Shown one piece after another: positions 53,236 through 64,000 of a stretch of 64,000 nt of DNA. Made by a program: the position numbers and the translations under genes. The DNA is taken from the NCBI GenBank assembly GCA_016648135.1, contig JADDOH010002604.1, positions 83,175 through 147,174 of the forward strand. The letters are read 5' to 3'. The stretch comes from Agrypnia vestita (lineage: Eukaryota; Arthropoda; Insecta; Trichoptera; Phryganeidae). How positions within the stretch are numbered: position 1 is the stretch's first letter; every line of letters begins with the position of its first letter. The notes beneath the pieces were generated by a model. The model ran no database searches. It worked only from the letters and a program-made list of their open reading frames with translations, and had not been told where the DNA came from.

Positions 53236-55376
53236 GCTTTTAATCCATTTAAGAGCTAAGAGATCAAGTATATTTTTAATTTGCTGTTACTGAAACATAC
53301 ATACCTATCACAAAAATGCGTTAAGTCCAATTTTTATTAATTAATTATTAAAAAAAAATTGAAACATATAAAAAATATAAAAAATTAAAGATAGAGAAAA
53401 TTAATGTTAATACAAAATTATGAGCTTATTAAATTTTCTTTATTAAATAAGCGCGTTTAGAAAACATTATCTTGTTTCCCAGTTTTCTGAAATCTAAATA
53501 AAATAGCTCCTTATAACCTCTTTGCTTTGAGTTATACCGGGGTCTTCCAATATTTTAATAAGTCTGGAAACTTCGCTAAACCTACGAGTACATTGCAAGC
53601 TTATGCTTTCGCCATATGAGATTTATACCTAGTTCTTAGCTGATATTACTAGTCCATGTAGTTGACAGCTTATTATAAGGTCCACTTCGATAAAGATCGG
53701 GGTCTCTTTCCCATTAAACGTCACTAGAGTTATTTTTATTTCGTATCACAATCCTTTAAGATACTAGACACCGCGACCGAAACAGCACCCCTAAAGAACC
53801 CCCCAGTGCGGGGGTCGTGAATCGGCCTCCAATAAAAGTGCTGTTCGCCTCGCTGCTTTCATGAACCTGAATTTCTCTGTGAAGCTCCATTTTCAAAGTT
53901 ATTCTATTCTTATAACTTAAGTATGTAGTCTGCCGTTATCAAAAATAAATATTTTAACTGCAACCTCATTTCTATTGTAATTCATATAAGAAAGTGTTTA
54001 TTACAAATAATGATACAAAATGTAACACCGTTGTGTTATATTACACAAAATATAGTCTGTCCGTCCGTCGTAACTTCGTGTAACGCCTGTAACTTCTTTA
54101 TAGTATAAAAACTTTTTTTCTTATTTTTTTTCTTTTTAAAGAATGATTTTATCATAATAAAGAGCAATATTGGTGAAGATAAAGGACGCTTAACATTGTG
54201 ATGCAAATGGGATTATAAATGAGGGGTATAGAAACAGGACCGCCACTTTTTTTCAACATATTTATAATAGATTTTACAGTCGAGCGGAAATTTCACAAAT
54301 GAAATGGTTACCATAAAATACGTCTTTAACATTCAAACATGTTTTTAAGACTAATAACCAATTATAAAACTGCTACTATGTTAACAATGGTGGCTCGATG
54401 ATGACCGCAGCAAAATTTACAATAAAAAACTATTTAAAAATAAAACTTATTATTATTATTATTATTTAGTAGTCTGTTCAAATATCTTTAGCGAGCGCCA
54501 ATATTTTTTCAGCGCTCATAATAAAAAGTAAAAAACTGTATGAATAACACTAACACTACATTCCAGCAGCTAAAAAACCCAAACAATTTTTAGTCTAGCT
54601 AATATTGAAAATAATACTTTGGTTATAATAGTTAAAAAATACTTTGCAATTCAGGTGTAGGTACACTAACTACATAAATAATACAAAAATATTCTTTAAA
54701 ATAACTAAATTAAAACACAGCAGCAAAATTAAATGATCATTGGCATGTTTTGTAGAAAACTATGTTTTACTCTTTATTTTCTCCGAAAAATGTCAAATGA
54801 AAGAATAACAAAGAAAAGTATTAAAATTTACGCCAAATTATATTTTTAGTAAAAGTAATATTTTTTCACTTTTCTCTAGAAATAGGTCCAATCCTTTCAC
54901 TTTACAACTGCTCTCTAGGCATCTCCGTACTTAGCTTTTTCATTTTACTTAATAATATATAATACTTATTTTAATTTTTTTGTTTAATTAACTAGCTGTA
55001 ACCCATAAAAAATGACGGTACTTTTACGTGTCGATTACTAAGGAATAAGTATTTATTTAATTTATTTTAAAAAAAATACGTATTTCTAAAAAAATATATT
55101 CGAAAAAAAATTCGTAATTCGAGAAAAAAAAATTCGGAAAAAAGATCGATTCGTAATTCATAATAAAAAAGGTACCGACGTTGTACGAAGTTACGCGGAC
55201 AGACAAAGAAATAATTATTATTGGGATGACTATGTACAGTATCTGTAATTATTATTTGATAAATTGAGGGATTGTCTCCATAGACAGTGTTATCACAAGA
55301 AGATGGTGCTTCATTTTATTGAAGTTATACTTCTTTAGACGTGTTAGGGGTAAATTTTTAAGTTTTCACACCATGA
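53236..55376. other. AT-rich intergenic stretch, no gene seen
   Basis: No recognisable domain or RNA gene. CGTCGTAACTTCGTGTAACG at 54066-54085 and GTACGAAGTTACGCGGACAGAC at 55184-55205 are in opposite orientation and may be ends of an old inverted-repeat element. Confidence 0.4.
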
Positions 55377-55571
55377 AGATATTTAATATAAACCTGTTTT
55401 TACTTTATTATTACCCTACGTGAGATCCTCCTAGTTTTTAGTTTTGATATATGCGAAGCTCGATAGAATTGAAGATTGAAAATATTTAATACAAACCTGT
55501 TTTTAACTTTATTACCGCCCTCAGTGAAATCCTCCTAGTTTATAGTTTTGATATATGCGAAGCTCGATAGA
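55377..55571. repeat. 104-bp tandem duplication
   Basis: AATATTTAATA...AAACCTGTTTTTA, CTTTATTA, TCCTCCTAGTTT and GATATATGCGAAGCTCGATAG occur twice with a 104-bp spacing and several differences. Confidence 0.75.
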
Positions 55572-56682
55572 TGTCATCGCTGCACTGTGTGATGTTCGTT
55601 CACTTTGGCGACGTAAAACATGTATTTGTAATCTGCGGATATCTCTTTAGTTGTCAGTTTTTGCGGCTATGATAATACAACGATTTTGTTTGTGCAATAG
55701 TTACGTCAAAAATAATTGATTTTTAGCCTAAAACCTAAAGAATTAGATTTCAGAAAAACAGTTATGATTAATAAATTATTCTTTAACCGATTAACACGCA
55801 AGTGCATCCCACGACCGACCCCACAGGCCGGCTTTAGCCTCCCCTTTCCCGGCTATAACGCCGGCGGAGAGCCCTTGATCTAGCGTTAGACAACAGGCAA
55901 ATTGAGGACATATGCTAATGTAGGGTGGCGATTACGCTCTAACGAGGGACTACGAATGCTTGGGATAGGAGATCTTCCTGTGTGAATTTTATTGATCTGT
56001 GGCTATGGGTTCTGTGTAAAATTAAAATAAATCTGACATAAATTGTTTTCAAAACTTTTTGAAGTAAAACATACTTAGGTACTCATTTAAGTAGGTCACA
56101 AGAATTCGCGTTACTTTTTCTAATACAGAAAAATATTTATTTTATTTTATTTATTTATTTATTTGAGCACACAGTAAGCACACAATTATATACTTTAACA
56201 CTTTATATTTTATAAATTTTCAGTGTTGTTAGTAAAAGATATTCACAATTTTCTTAACCTTAACTTATGTGGTAAAGAAAATAGGTTCATGCGTAATATC
56301 CAAAAGTAGAATCTAAACAATAACGATATTCTCAAAATTTTTAAAATGAATTAACAATAACTTTGTACTTGGTAATTTTCCCGTATTACCCAGTGCAATT
56401 TTAGAGCATTATCGTTTCGTTCGTTTGGAAATGAATCAAAAGATTTTAGGTTCTAATCCTGGCAATATGGAAATGATTTTAACAATTAAATTCACTGTTT
56501 TTAAAATAAAATAAATGGGAATTTTGTGTAATTAAATTTTTGATAATAATTTACTCAGCATAAATATAAGTTATATATTTTTTAAACGAGACACAATTAT
56601 TTTTGACAGATTATAAAATTTAACTCGTTTAATAAAAAAAAATGTGTGTACCAAAAATAAATATGTACCCATATGCCATTAC
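55572..56682. other. Intergenic, no gene seen
   Basis: A GC-richer patch at 55797-55985 (CACGACCGACCCCACAGGCC...GGCTATAACGCCGGCGG) looks like a repeat fragment but I could not place it. The rest is AT-rich. Confidence 0.4.
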
Positions 56683-57185
56683 ATTATAGAGGGTTATTTG
56701 GAAAACATTAATAACCTCGACTGTATTCCTGTTTTGATTATGAGTCCAAAATGTTCGAGCAGCCATGACCTAATATCATTAGTTATGGTGTTATGCAATA
56801 TTAAATTTGAAAAAAAGTTGAACTATCATTACAGTAACTTATATCGATTGAGAAAAATTCATTCTTTCAATAGATGTTAAATAAAAACCCTGCAGAAATT
56901 CCAAATTCAATGTTTTCCAGTTGGAATTCAAAGGTTTTTATTATTTTATTTGAGTTGTATTAAAGGGAATGAATTTTTCATAATCGATATAAGTGAATGT
57001 AATGATACTCCAAAGTTTTACAAAAAACAATTCAGAAATACCTATTGAAAAAAAATGCAAACTTTGATGTCGCATATCTTCATCACTATTGGTCATGGTT
57101 GCTTATACATTTTCGACTCATAATCAAGGCAGGAATATTTATAGTCCTTCGAGGTTATTAATGTTTTCCAAATAACTCTGTATAA
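56683..57185. mobile_element. Large palindromic element (family G), ~500 bp
   Basis: AGGGTTATTTGGAAAACATTAATAACCTCG at the left end pairs with CGAGGTTATTAATGTTTTCCAAATAACTCT at the right, and pairing continues with mismatches through GATTATGAGTC and ACTTATATCGATT to a centre near 56930. Partial copies at 1-95 and 46595-46910. No frame. Confidence 0.8.
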
Positions 57186-57495
57186 GAAATATGTACTCAA
57201 TCGTTAAGTAAACTGTGAAAATGCACAAAGTAACCTTTGTTGCATGGATGAAATTATAATATTAAAAGTTAAAACTAATATATTTAAAAATATAATAGTT
57301 AATAAACTACACCTAATACCGTGAGAAAGGAAGTATTGCATTCGTTTATTTTTCATTACGGGTGTTGAACATTACTTATATTAAGGTCCATATTTTTTTT
57401 TTAAATATATATTTATTAATTTTTTTGATATTTATTACATTGTAGATATGCCAAACTGCACAGCAGTTTTACGGCATGAATTTGATGATTAGGAG

Positions 57496-57562
57496 ATATT
57501 ATAGATAGAAAGATAGATAGATAGATAGATAGAAGATAGAAGATAGAAGATAGAAGATAGAA
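57496..57562. repeat. GATA/GATAGAA microsatellite
   Basis: Runs of GATA and then AGATAGA repeats over about 65 bp. Confidence 0.9.
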
Positions 57563-57815
57563 ACATAAAACAAACAATATCTACACTACCGCACCCAAAC
57601 TAATTCGTACATTATATCTTCCCTTCTACTCCCGTCCCACATTCCCTTCCACCCTCTCCATTCGCTATTAAAGTAAGTTAAAGTAAATTATTATATTCAG
57701 TCGAAAATTTGTAATTGGCATAATTGTAAAAACCATTATTTCATATTTTTAAGATTGTTGTTTTGCTGTTAATTTTCCCCAAAACAAAATAAATAAATAA
57801 ATAAATATTTTGATT
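57563..57815 (+). mobile_element. LINE 3' tail (family F), short copy
   Basis: ACAAACAATATCTACAC, CTTCCCTTCTACTCCCGTCC, GTCGAAAATTTGTAATTGGCA and a closing (AAAT)n tail match 60784-61043. Only the untranslated end is present. Downstream frames at 57830-58090 have no recognisable domain. Confidence 0.75.
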
Positions 57816-58636
57816 TTTTTGTTATTTATTAATATTGCGTCAGTATACAATTATTATAGAAAAACAACGGCAAAATGGAAATGCGATGCAAAATAAACAT
57901 GCAAATGTTTGCTTTGTCTGGTGTGTCCTTTGTGTTTTCTTCCTTCCTACCCATTTCCGCGATCCACTTGTTGATATCGACTTTATATCTGTTAAGCGTT
58001 TGTTTGTTTTTGATGCTAATTGGTGGGGTAGGGGTATTACGGAGTTTGGTAGAGTTCTTTGACCATAAAATGAAAGACTTTTTTTGAAATAATAAAATAT
58101 AGGTTGTTATTATTTTTTCTTTACATACTAAAGCATAAATTTGCAATAATTATTAATATTTGGATTCATTCCATTCAAATAATATTGATTAAGTCTTTTA
58201 AGCTTTCACGGCTATTCAGAATCTCCTAGAAATGACGTACATATATGGAAGAACACGCCAGAATACTTCTACCAGAATATTAATATTGTTTGGATACATT
58301 AGGACAATAATTTTAAACATTTTAATCAATATAAAAATAAATCATCTATATGTGTAATGTAATTTCAGTGCCTGATTCAGTATTTTATTTCTAGCAAAAA
58401 TACAACTATTTAACTGTTTTTTTTTAATATATGGCCAGTATTTGTAATAAAATATCAAAAAATCATGACATTAGACCGTTTATTTTACAAAATACTAAAA
58501 ATTAATTTCTTCTTCAAAAAGAGCAAATTAATTTTTTGATGACATTATTAATATAATTAATAAAAGTGAACTTTGTTTTCACCTCTTTTGTATTAAAAAA
58601 TATAAACATGTTTCAGCGCCCATGGCGATGCGGATT

Positions 58637-58679
58637 GTGTCCTGACGAAGGAGCCATGGGCTCTGAAACATGTTGATAT
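58637..58679 (+). ncRNA. Hammerhead-type ribozyme motif with mirrored half-copy
   Basis: Helix I GTGTC pairs with GATAT (two G-U pairs); CTGACGA; extra A; helix II GAGCC-ATG-GGCTC with a flanking G-U; GAAA; CATG; TT. The upstream stretch from AACATGTTTCAGCGCCCATGG (58605-58625) is an inverted copy of the 3' half, making the whole 58605-58674 block an imperfect palindrome. AAAATGGTGAAAATAAAG follows, like the tail after 46490. Confidence 0.65.
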
Positions 58680-59329
58680 TTTTAAACACAAAAATGGTGA
58701 AAATAAAGTTTCTTATTATTGATTTTAAAAATTCATTCATTAAAAACATAAAAAATAAATATAAGTAAATTCATATTTCTTCCTAAGATTAATGTGAGTT
58801 GTTTCTTGAAGTACCACTATACACAATGATCTGATACGTCAATGACTATATACAATTATATTTAACATTTTACAGTTTTTCTTATGTGAAATATTTTTTT
58901 AAAAGATAAATATTTCATATTTGATAGGAAAATCTCTTTTGTATCTAAATAAAATTTAGTTATCCTTTTTACCATTTTCCAATATTTTCCTGTCCCCTTA
59001 CATTTTTATCGCAATCCATTATAACCTCGCGAATTTCCTTTCAATAGCAGTTGGCACTTAATCTAATATATATATTTTCCCAGCCTCATCTATCTTTCAA
59101 TAACCTAATTATTTTAAACTTATCAATAAAGTTATTTGAATTACATTATAAATCACTTTTTACGCTAGTGCAAATAAGTAATAATATTTTCTAACATATA
59201 ATATTCCTGTCTGGATACATTATAGAAGTTATTGTGAAAACAATATTAAGTATCTGAATTTGATTCCATTATAGAAAGAAACTTAGCGAAAAAAATGTTT
59301 AGAGCATCAGAATCTCTTATCTACAGATG

Positions 59330-59990
59330 AAGTATCAAACTAAGTTTAATATTTCACGGGTCGATGAGAGATTCTAACACCCTCAAAACTCGAGTAGTAA
59401 AATATAAAATAAACTCAAGTAGATATAATATGCTTTACGTTTTCCACCCATTTTAATGATAACTAAAAATGAGTTTTATGGTAGTAACGATATATTATTT
59501 TAACTAATGTGAATAGGTACATGGCGCTATTACTTTATGTGAAGATTAATTGCAACACAAAATTGGGCCAAGAATGCACAATAAACAAAAATATGATTTG
59601 TGTATAAATAAGGTAAAGCACTTATGTGACAAAAAATAATTCATAAATAAATTCACAATAAGTAAGTCCATGTGTTAAGTTGATCCAGAAATAGGATTTG
59701 CTTGCGTCACTTATACTTACATAGCTAAGCATTTTTGCTGGTAAAAAATACTAAAAATGTAAATATTCAAGCCTTAAGGGGTTACAAAATTTAGAGAGAA
59801 ATTAGGTAATTTTTCTCTCTTGAACAGGTGAAGTATTAAACTAAATTTATTAGAGATCGAAACTCTAGTAGTAAAATATAATTAAACTCAAGTAGAGATA
59901 ATATTGTTTACGTATTCCATCCATTATAATGAAATTAATGATGAGAATTTTGTTAGTAACGATCCATTATACGTCGGATAGTGGTCAATT
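59330..59990. repeat. Interspersed repeat family C, two degraded copies
   Basis: 59330-59480 and 59820-59990 share ATTAAACTCAAGTAGAGATAATAT, GTAAAATATAA and TTTTGTTAGTAACGAT-type sequence with each other and with 15660-15790. Non-coding. Confidence 0.6.
59516..59770. repeat. Interspersed repeat family D, copy 1
   Basis: ATGGCGC, TTAATTGCAACACA, AATAAACAAAAATATGAT and GCTTGCGTC...ACTTACATAGCTAAGCATTT occur in the same order at 61793-62060. Diverged direct repeat, no frame. Confidence 0.7.
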
Positions 59991-60519
59991 ACGTCAAGAG
60001 CAATATTTTAAGACTTTTACAATATTGTATAAGAGGGTTCTATTTCTCTGCATATTTTAATAATTACATTTTCGCTGAATCTCGGCTTATGCAGTTACGC
60101 CTCAGGGTAGGAGTGTAAGATGAACAAAGGATTTAATATTTTAAAACGACTTGAAGCATGAAGTAATGCGATAAGATTATCCCCGGAACGAGGAGTGCAT
60201 TTTCATGAGATGTAGGACATCCACGTTACGCCGCGGTGGATTTACGTACGCGGATGCATTTTAGAAGCTAGAACATTGTAATATTATAATCCCCTATGGT
60301 GCAAGTCAGCTCGTCGATTCTTATAGATTTATAATGTGATAAAATCACATATTTCTCTAGGGAAATTTTATAATAATATACGTATTTTATTCAGAATATT
60401 CTTTTTTTGACTTCGTTAATTTTTTTTAGAAAACAGTTACCGGATTTTGTTCCCAGAGGAATCATCATCAATGGGATATAGCAATATTTAAGCAATAGAG
60501 ACTCTGCGAAGTTTTTCAA

Positions 60520-61043
60520 CATGCAGAATCTAATTTGTCGAAGAGAGATAGCTGACGCGGCGATGTTATTTAAAATATCACACAACCTAGTTGATAGTCC
60601 TGAACTTCTTCAACGAATATCTTTCCATATTACAACTCGCAATAACAGACATTCACCTACTTTTCATCTCCCTTTTTGCAAGATCAACTCAAAACAAAAC
60701 TCCTTTATCTACAGATCCACTTTCATTTATCACATTTATTTATTTAAATTCATTCAACACAGACTATCACCAGGAACATAGAACAAACAATATATACACA
60801 ACCGCATCCAAACTAAGTCATATAATTTATCTTCCCTTCTATTCCCGTCCCACATTCCCCTCCACCCTCTCCACTCACTATTAAAATAATTAAAAAATAT
60901 ATATTTTACAATGTCAAACTTGTTTTAATAAATTACTATATTCAGTGGAAAATTTGTAATTGGCATAATTTAATATTCATTATTTTGTGTTTGTTAAAAT
61001 ATAGATATGTTGTTAATTTTCCCTTAAATAAATAAATAAATCG
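60520..61043 (+). mobile_element. Non-LTR retrotransposon 3' end (family F)
   Basis: Coding part: MQNLICRREIADAAMLFKIS, HNLVDSPELLQRISFHITTR, PFCKINSKQNSFIYRS, the usual C-terminal layout (D-[AV]-x-x-L-x-K-x-x-x-x-x-[ILV]-D-[SC]-P-E-L-L). It then runs into the 3' UTR and ends in (AAAT)n near 61040. The UTR is shared with 57563-57815. Confidence 0.8.
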
Positions 61044-61604
61044 TTTTGCTGAAAGTGTGCAACTAAAAAAAACAAAAGAGAATTGAGAAAATGTCTTTTA
61101 AAAAATGAATCTACATAAACCTAATACGTTGATATTAATTTAATTATTGCACATTTTTTGTAGATATTTTTTATGATTTTTTAATGGAATTAGAAAAAAT
61201 AATATTTACGAATATATAGCACGTTTTATAGGGTATTTTGTTCTTTGTGGGTTCTATGTTCTATAAATTTGATAAACTATTAAGTAAACATAATTATATG
61301 AGGCGTAGAAAATGTTCAAATATTTAGTACAAAATTATTGTCTTGTAGTATAGTAGAATTAAAAAGATATTTTGTGTTTCCATTATTCATGGATGTTATC
61401 AACTAATATTCATAAATTTGAAGCCGCTTGGACGTGTTTTGTGTTCATTTAATGGTGATGGCCGTGATGTGGGTTACAAAAATATTGAATTTACTAAAAA
61501 CTGTAGCACTTAGAGCAGTTTCCAGCATACAAAGATATCGTATTGTGTCTGCCGAACCCGTATATAACTCATTTTTAGTATTTTGTGGGTTGGAAGCTTT
61601 CAGC

Positions 61605-61700
61605 AGAACTTTATTTATAGATGTCACACAGAAACGAAGCTATTTATATGGGAAAGTTTGTACGAAAGTCTTTTTTGGGCGTCTACAGGTCTTACTTATT
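61605..61700. repeat. MITE family B, left arm only
   Basis: TTTATAGATGTCACACAG, CTATTTATATGGGAAAGTTTG and GGGCGTCTACAGGTCTTAC correspond to the left arm of 15821-16027. Confidence 0.6.
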
Positions 61701-61792
61701 TAACCTGACTTAGTAATACTGTCATAATAAACAATACTGCTTGATCCAGTTAACGGTGCATTTTTATCTCCCTATGAATGAATGAATACATT

Positions 61793-62060
61793 CATGGCGC
61801 AATTGTTTGGCCGACATTCAATTGACGTTAATTGCAACACAGTATTGGTTCAAGTGAGCATAATAAACGAAAATATGATATTGTATGTAATAAGATAAAG
61901 CTATGTACGACAAATAATAGCTTATGAACAAATTCATAATAGGTTTGTAAGTTCAGACGATCCGGACGGCGCGATGATAAGATCTGCTTGCGTCGCTTAC
62001 ACATACAAAGCTTAACATTTGTGCTGCTGAAAAAAAGGCTTAGAATGTAAATACTCACCA
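61793..62060. repeat. Interspersed repeat family D, copy 2
   Basis: Same order of phrases as 59516-59770, including TTGCAACACAGTATTGG and GCTTGCGTCGCTTACACATAC. About 2.3 kb from copy 1, direct orientation. Confidence 0.7.
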
Positions 62061-62613
62061 TTAAAACATACATTCAAATAGTTATATACCTACTATATAT
62101 AATGCTAGACATTAGTTATTTTATTTATTTGATACTGTTTAGGATCTCTAAAGAGTAACAACTTATTGATTATATTTAAAATTTAAACAAATTTGATTAA
62201 ACGGTAAAAGCGAGGCACTCTACGTAAAATAATAATAAAATGAAAATATTTCGAAATGTTTTCGACATTTTTATTTATTTAAAGAGAGTGAAGGGGAAGG
62301 GAATATCCGTTAATTCATTGACTGTAATTAGTTTAACGACTGAAGAGACCGTGTTTCCATTTCTGCAAGAATATTTTGATAAATATTGAGTCTCGAAAGG
62401 TTTTGTGAATTACTGCTAGGGAAGATACAGAAAGGGGAACTTAAGTAAATATATAAAGTATTCAGGGAATAAATCAAATTAAAATACAAAAGTAAAATAA
62501 TTATAATATGTAGATTGAACCTATTATAGCTTAACAATTCTACACAAATTACATATTTTTTCTACCACTGAAAATATTGATTATGTTAAAAAAAATCCTT
62601 ACGGATTAACTAT

Positions 62614-62857
62614 TGTCACGGGATTGTGTGTGGTTGGCAAATGAAACACTAAAGACAATTAAAACTTTTATTAATTACACACAGTCACTGAACACGAATT
62701 TGTATTCGCTCGCTTCTATGGTCGCTTCTTTGTCGCTTTTTAAATAACTGTAAGCTCTGTAGTGGCCCGTTGCAAAGATTTTTTTTAATTAACCGTTGTT
62801 TCTAGAATATTCCAGAACAGAATGTTCAAAGGACGGGTGGCATTGGTGAATGTTACA
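62614..62857 (-). mobile_element. Probable solo LTR of an LTR retrotransposon
   Basis: On the minus strand it starts TGTAACATTCACC and ends CAATCCCGTGACA, the TG...CA form of an LTR. It contains TTATTTAAAAAGCG as a TATA-like element and AATAAAAG as a poly(A) signal followed by a T-rich stretch. No internal region adjoins it. A matching 5-bp duplication is not visible, so the boundaries are tentative. Confidence 0.55.
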
Positions 62858-62884
62858 TTGTATAAAGCGATCACTTAAGCCGCC

Positions 62885-62997
62885 GTACGATAGGTTGGTT
62901 GTAGGGCCTAAGAACACCCAAAAAGATTTCCAACCTACTTTCCCATATAAAAAATAGTTTCGTCTCTACTACACATTTCTAGAATATATCTTGATTA
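62885..62997. repeat. MITE family B, right arm only
   Basis: GTTGTAGGGCCTAAGAACACCC, TTTCCCATATAAA and TCTAGAATATATCTTGATTAA match the right arm of 15821-16027. Confidence 0.6.
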
Positions 62998-63833
62998 ATG
63001 ATGTCCCCCCAGGGATAAAATTCAGTATTAAGTTCTCGAAAAATTTTAACATACTTAAAATGTTTATAAATTTAAAATTATATATTCATTATAGTATTTC
63101 TAAAGTAAATACGGAATCAGATCTACTTATAAACAATACATTAAGCAGTCTGACAGCGTTGAAAATATCCACCCCAATAATCCATCAAAGTTTGAAACGC
63201 GTATTATAGTTACATATTATATAAACACTATTCGTATTTGACAAAGGGTTGAATTACAAATGTCGACAAGCTCTTGAAATTTCACGTGTGTGTGAAACAG
63301 ATTAAATAATTAAACTTTCAATGTCGGCACTCAGACATATCGAATTGCTCAGATCGGGTTTCGACAGTGTTTTACGTAGGTACCGCTAATAATAACGTGC
63401 GCTCCGGGCCGATCAATCACTTTCTAATTGACAGCTGATTCCGACGGAACGGGGCTTCATAATAATTATGCCCGCGGTATTCACGAGAAAACAATACCTT
63501 CTAATACAGGGTGAACACATGGATTCTTATACACTATCACTCAATATCACCGAATGAGCAGGTAGAAAAACAACGTCGCCACAAACTTTTTCCGTTGCGA
63601 ATACACCATTGCAAAAAAACTCCTAAATATCTGGAAGATGAAGGTGCTCTTAATATTTTTTGGAACTTGAGGATCATCAATTTGGAAGTGTGAACGGAAA
63701 ATTCCCTCCCTGCCTGCGGAATCATCCGGTGTTCGCAGAATGCATCGCGTGATGTGGCAAGCATAACTTATTAACTAGAATATGACCATACATTTGATAT
63801 TAACACAGGTTTAAAATTTTTACGTTTCAGCTA
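62998..63833. other. Intergenic, no gene seen
   Basis: 63390-63490 is GC-richer (GTGCGCTCCGGGCCGATCAATC, ATGCCCGCGGTATTCACG) without a frame or RNA fold that I recognise. Confidence 0.4.
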
Positions 63834-64000
63834 TAAGATCCCACAAATAAATAATTTAGAAATACTTGAAATCAGGAAAAACGTTAATATAAATTCTAAT
63901 ATAATAAATACACGGACGAAATTTTTGCATAATCCTATTTTGAATATTTTTCCACTTAACATTCCACATTGTCCAGATGACCCGTAACAATTAACACCTC
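63834..64000 (+). repeat. Second copy of the inter-ribozyme repeat, cut by window end
   Basis: Aligns in order with 46203-46366 (ATCCCACAAATAAATAAT to AATTAACACCTC). If the element is complete, a hammerhead should lie shortly after base 64000. Confidence 0.75.

Noticed and set aside
57829..58146. 105-codon minus-strand frame and overlapping plus-strand frames
   Set aside because: No recognisable domain, splice signals or repeats linking it to a known family.
1..64000. CRISPR array, bacterial operon or phage content
   Set aside because: No regularly spaced short repeats of CRISPR form; the window is clearly eukaryotic nuclear DNA.

Overview
The window looks like nuclear DNA of an insect, most likely a moth or butterfly. 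This is an inference from the AT-rich intron-bearing genes, the recurring TAGGTACCTA-type motifs, and the dense mix of mariner, hAT, MITE, non-LTR and tRNA-derived SINE copies typical of lepidopteran introns. Only four host features are secure. They are the first exon of a purple acid phosphatase-like gene (minus strand, 605-701), a long THADA gene (plus strand, from 1294), the C-terminal half of the ribosome-biogenesis gene RPF1 (plus strand, 27517-32251) and a tRNA-Val(AAC) (minus strand, 33538-33609). THADA and the phosphatase are divergent and share about 590 bp of promoter space.

Region 1-21.5 kb is THADA. I could join 23 exons whose splice phases all agree, giving one open frame of about 1,407 codons that includes the DUF2428 core. 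Its introns carry a 48-bp perfect palindrome, two MITE families (one nested in the other), a pogo-like element, LINE pieces, a tRNA-SINE, a 1,540-bp hAT element with an 8-bp target duplication, and a hammerhead-ribozyme motif.

Region 21.65-27.0 kb is a tyrosine-recombinase retrotransposon of DIRS type on the minus strand (gag, RT-RNase H, recombinase, inverted termini). It is dead: gag has a stop and a frameshift, a 181-bp tandem duplication disconnects RT from RNase H, and a 5'-truncated LINE sits in the recombinase. It also sits exactly where THADA loses its C-terminal exons and RPF1 loses its N-terminal exons, so the join is either a rearrangement or an assembly artefact.

Region 27.5-32.3 kb is RPF1, with a complete mariner (intact 339-aa transposase, DD34D) in one intron and a decayed pogo-like element in the next.

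Region 32.3-64 kb is gene-poor and made almost wholly of repeats. It holds a hAT relic with a clear 8-bp duplication, a hAT-Buster-like relic, an inverted pair of ~490-bp repeats flanking a 318-bp-period satellite, several non-LTR fragments, a solo LTR, two GC-rich non-coding islands, and three more hammerhead-type ribozyme motifs. Two of these lie in tandem 343 bp apart, in an arrangement like Penelope-like elements or retrozymes. That ribozyme family is the most interesting non-genic signal in the window.
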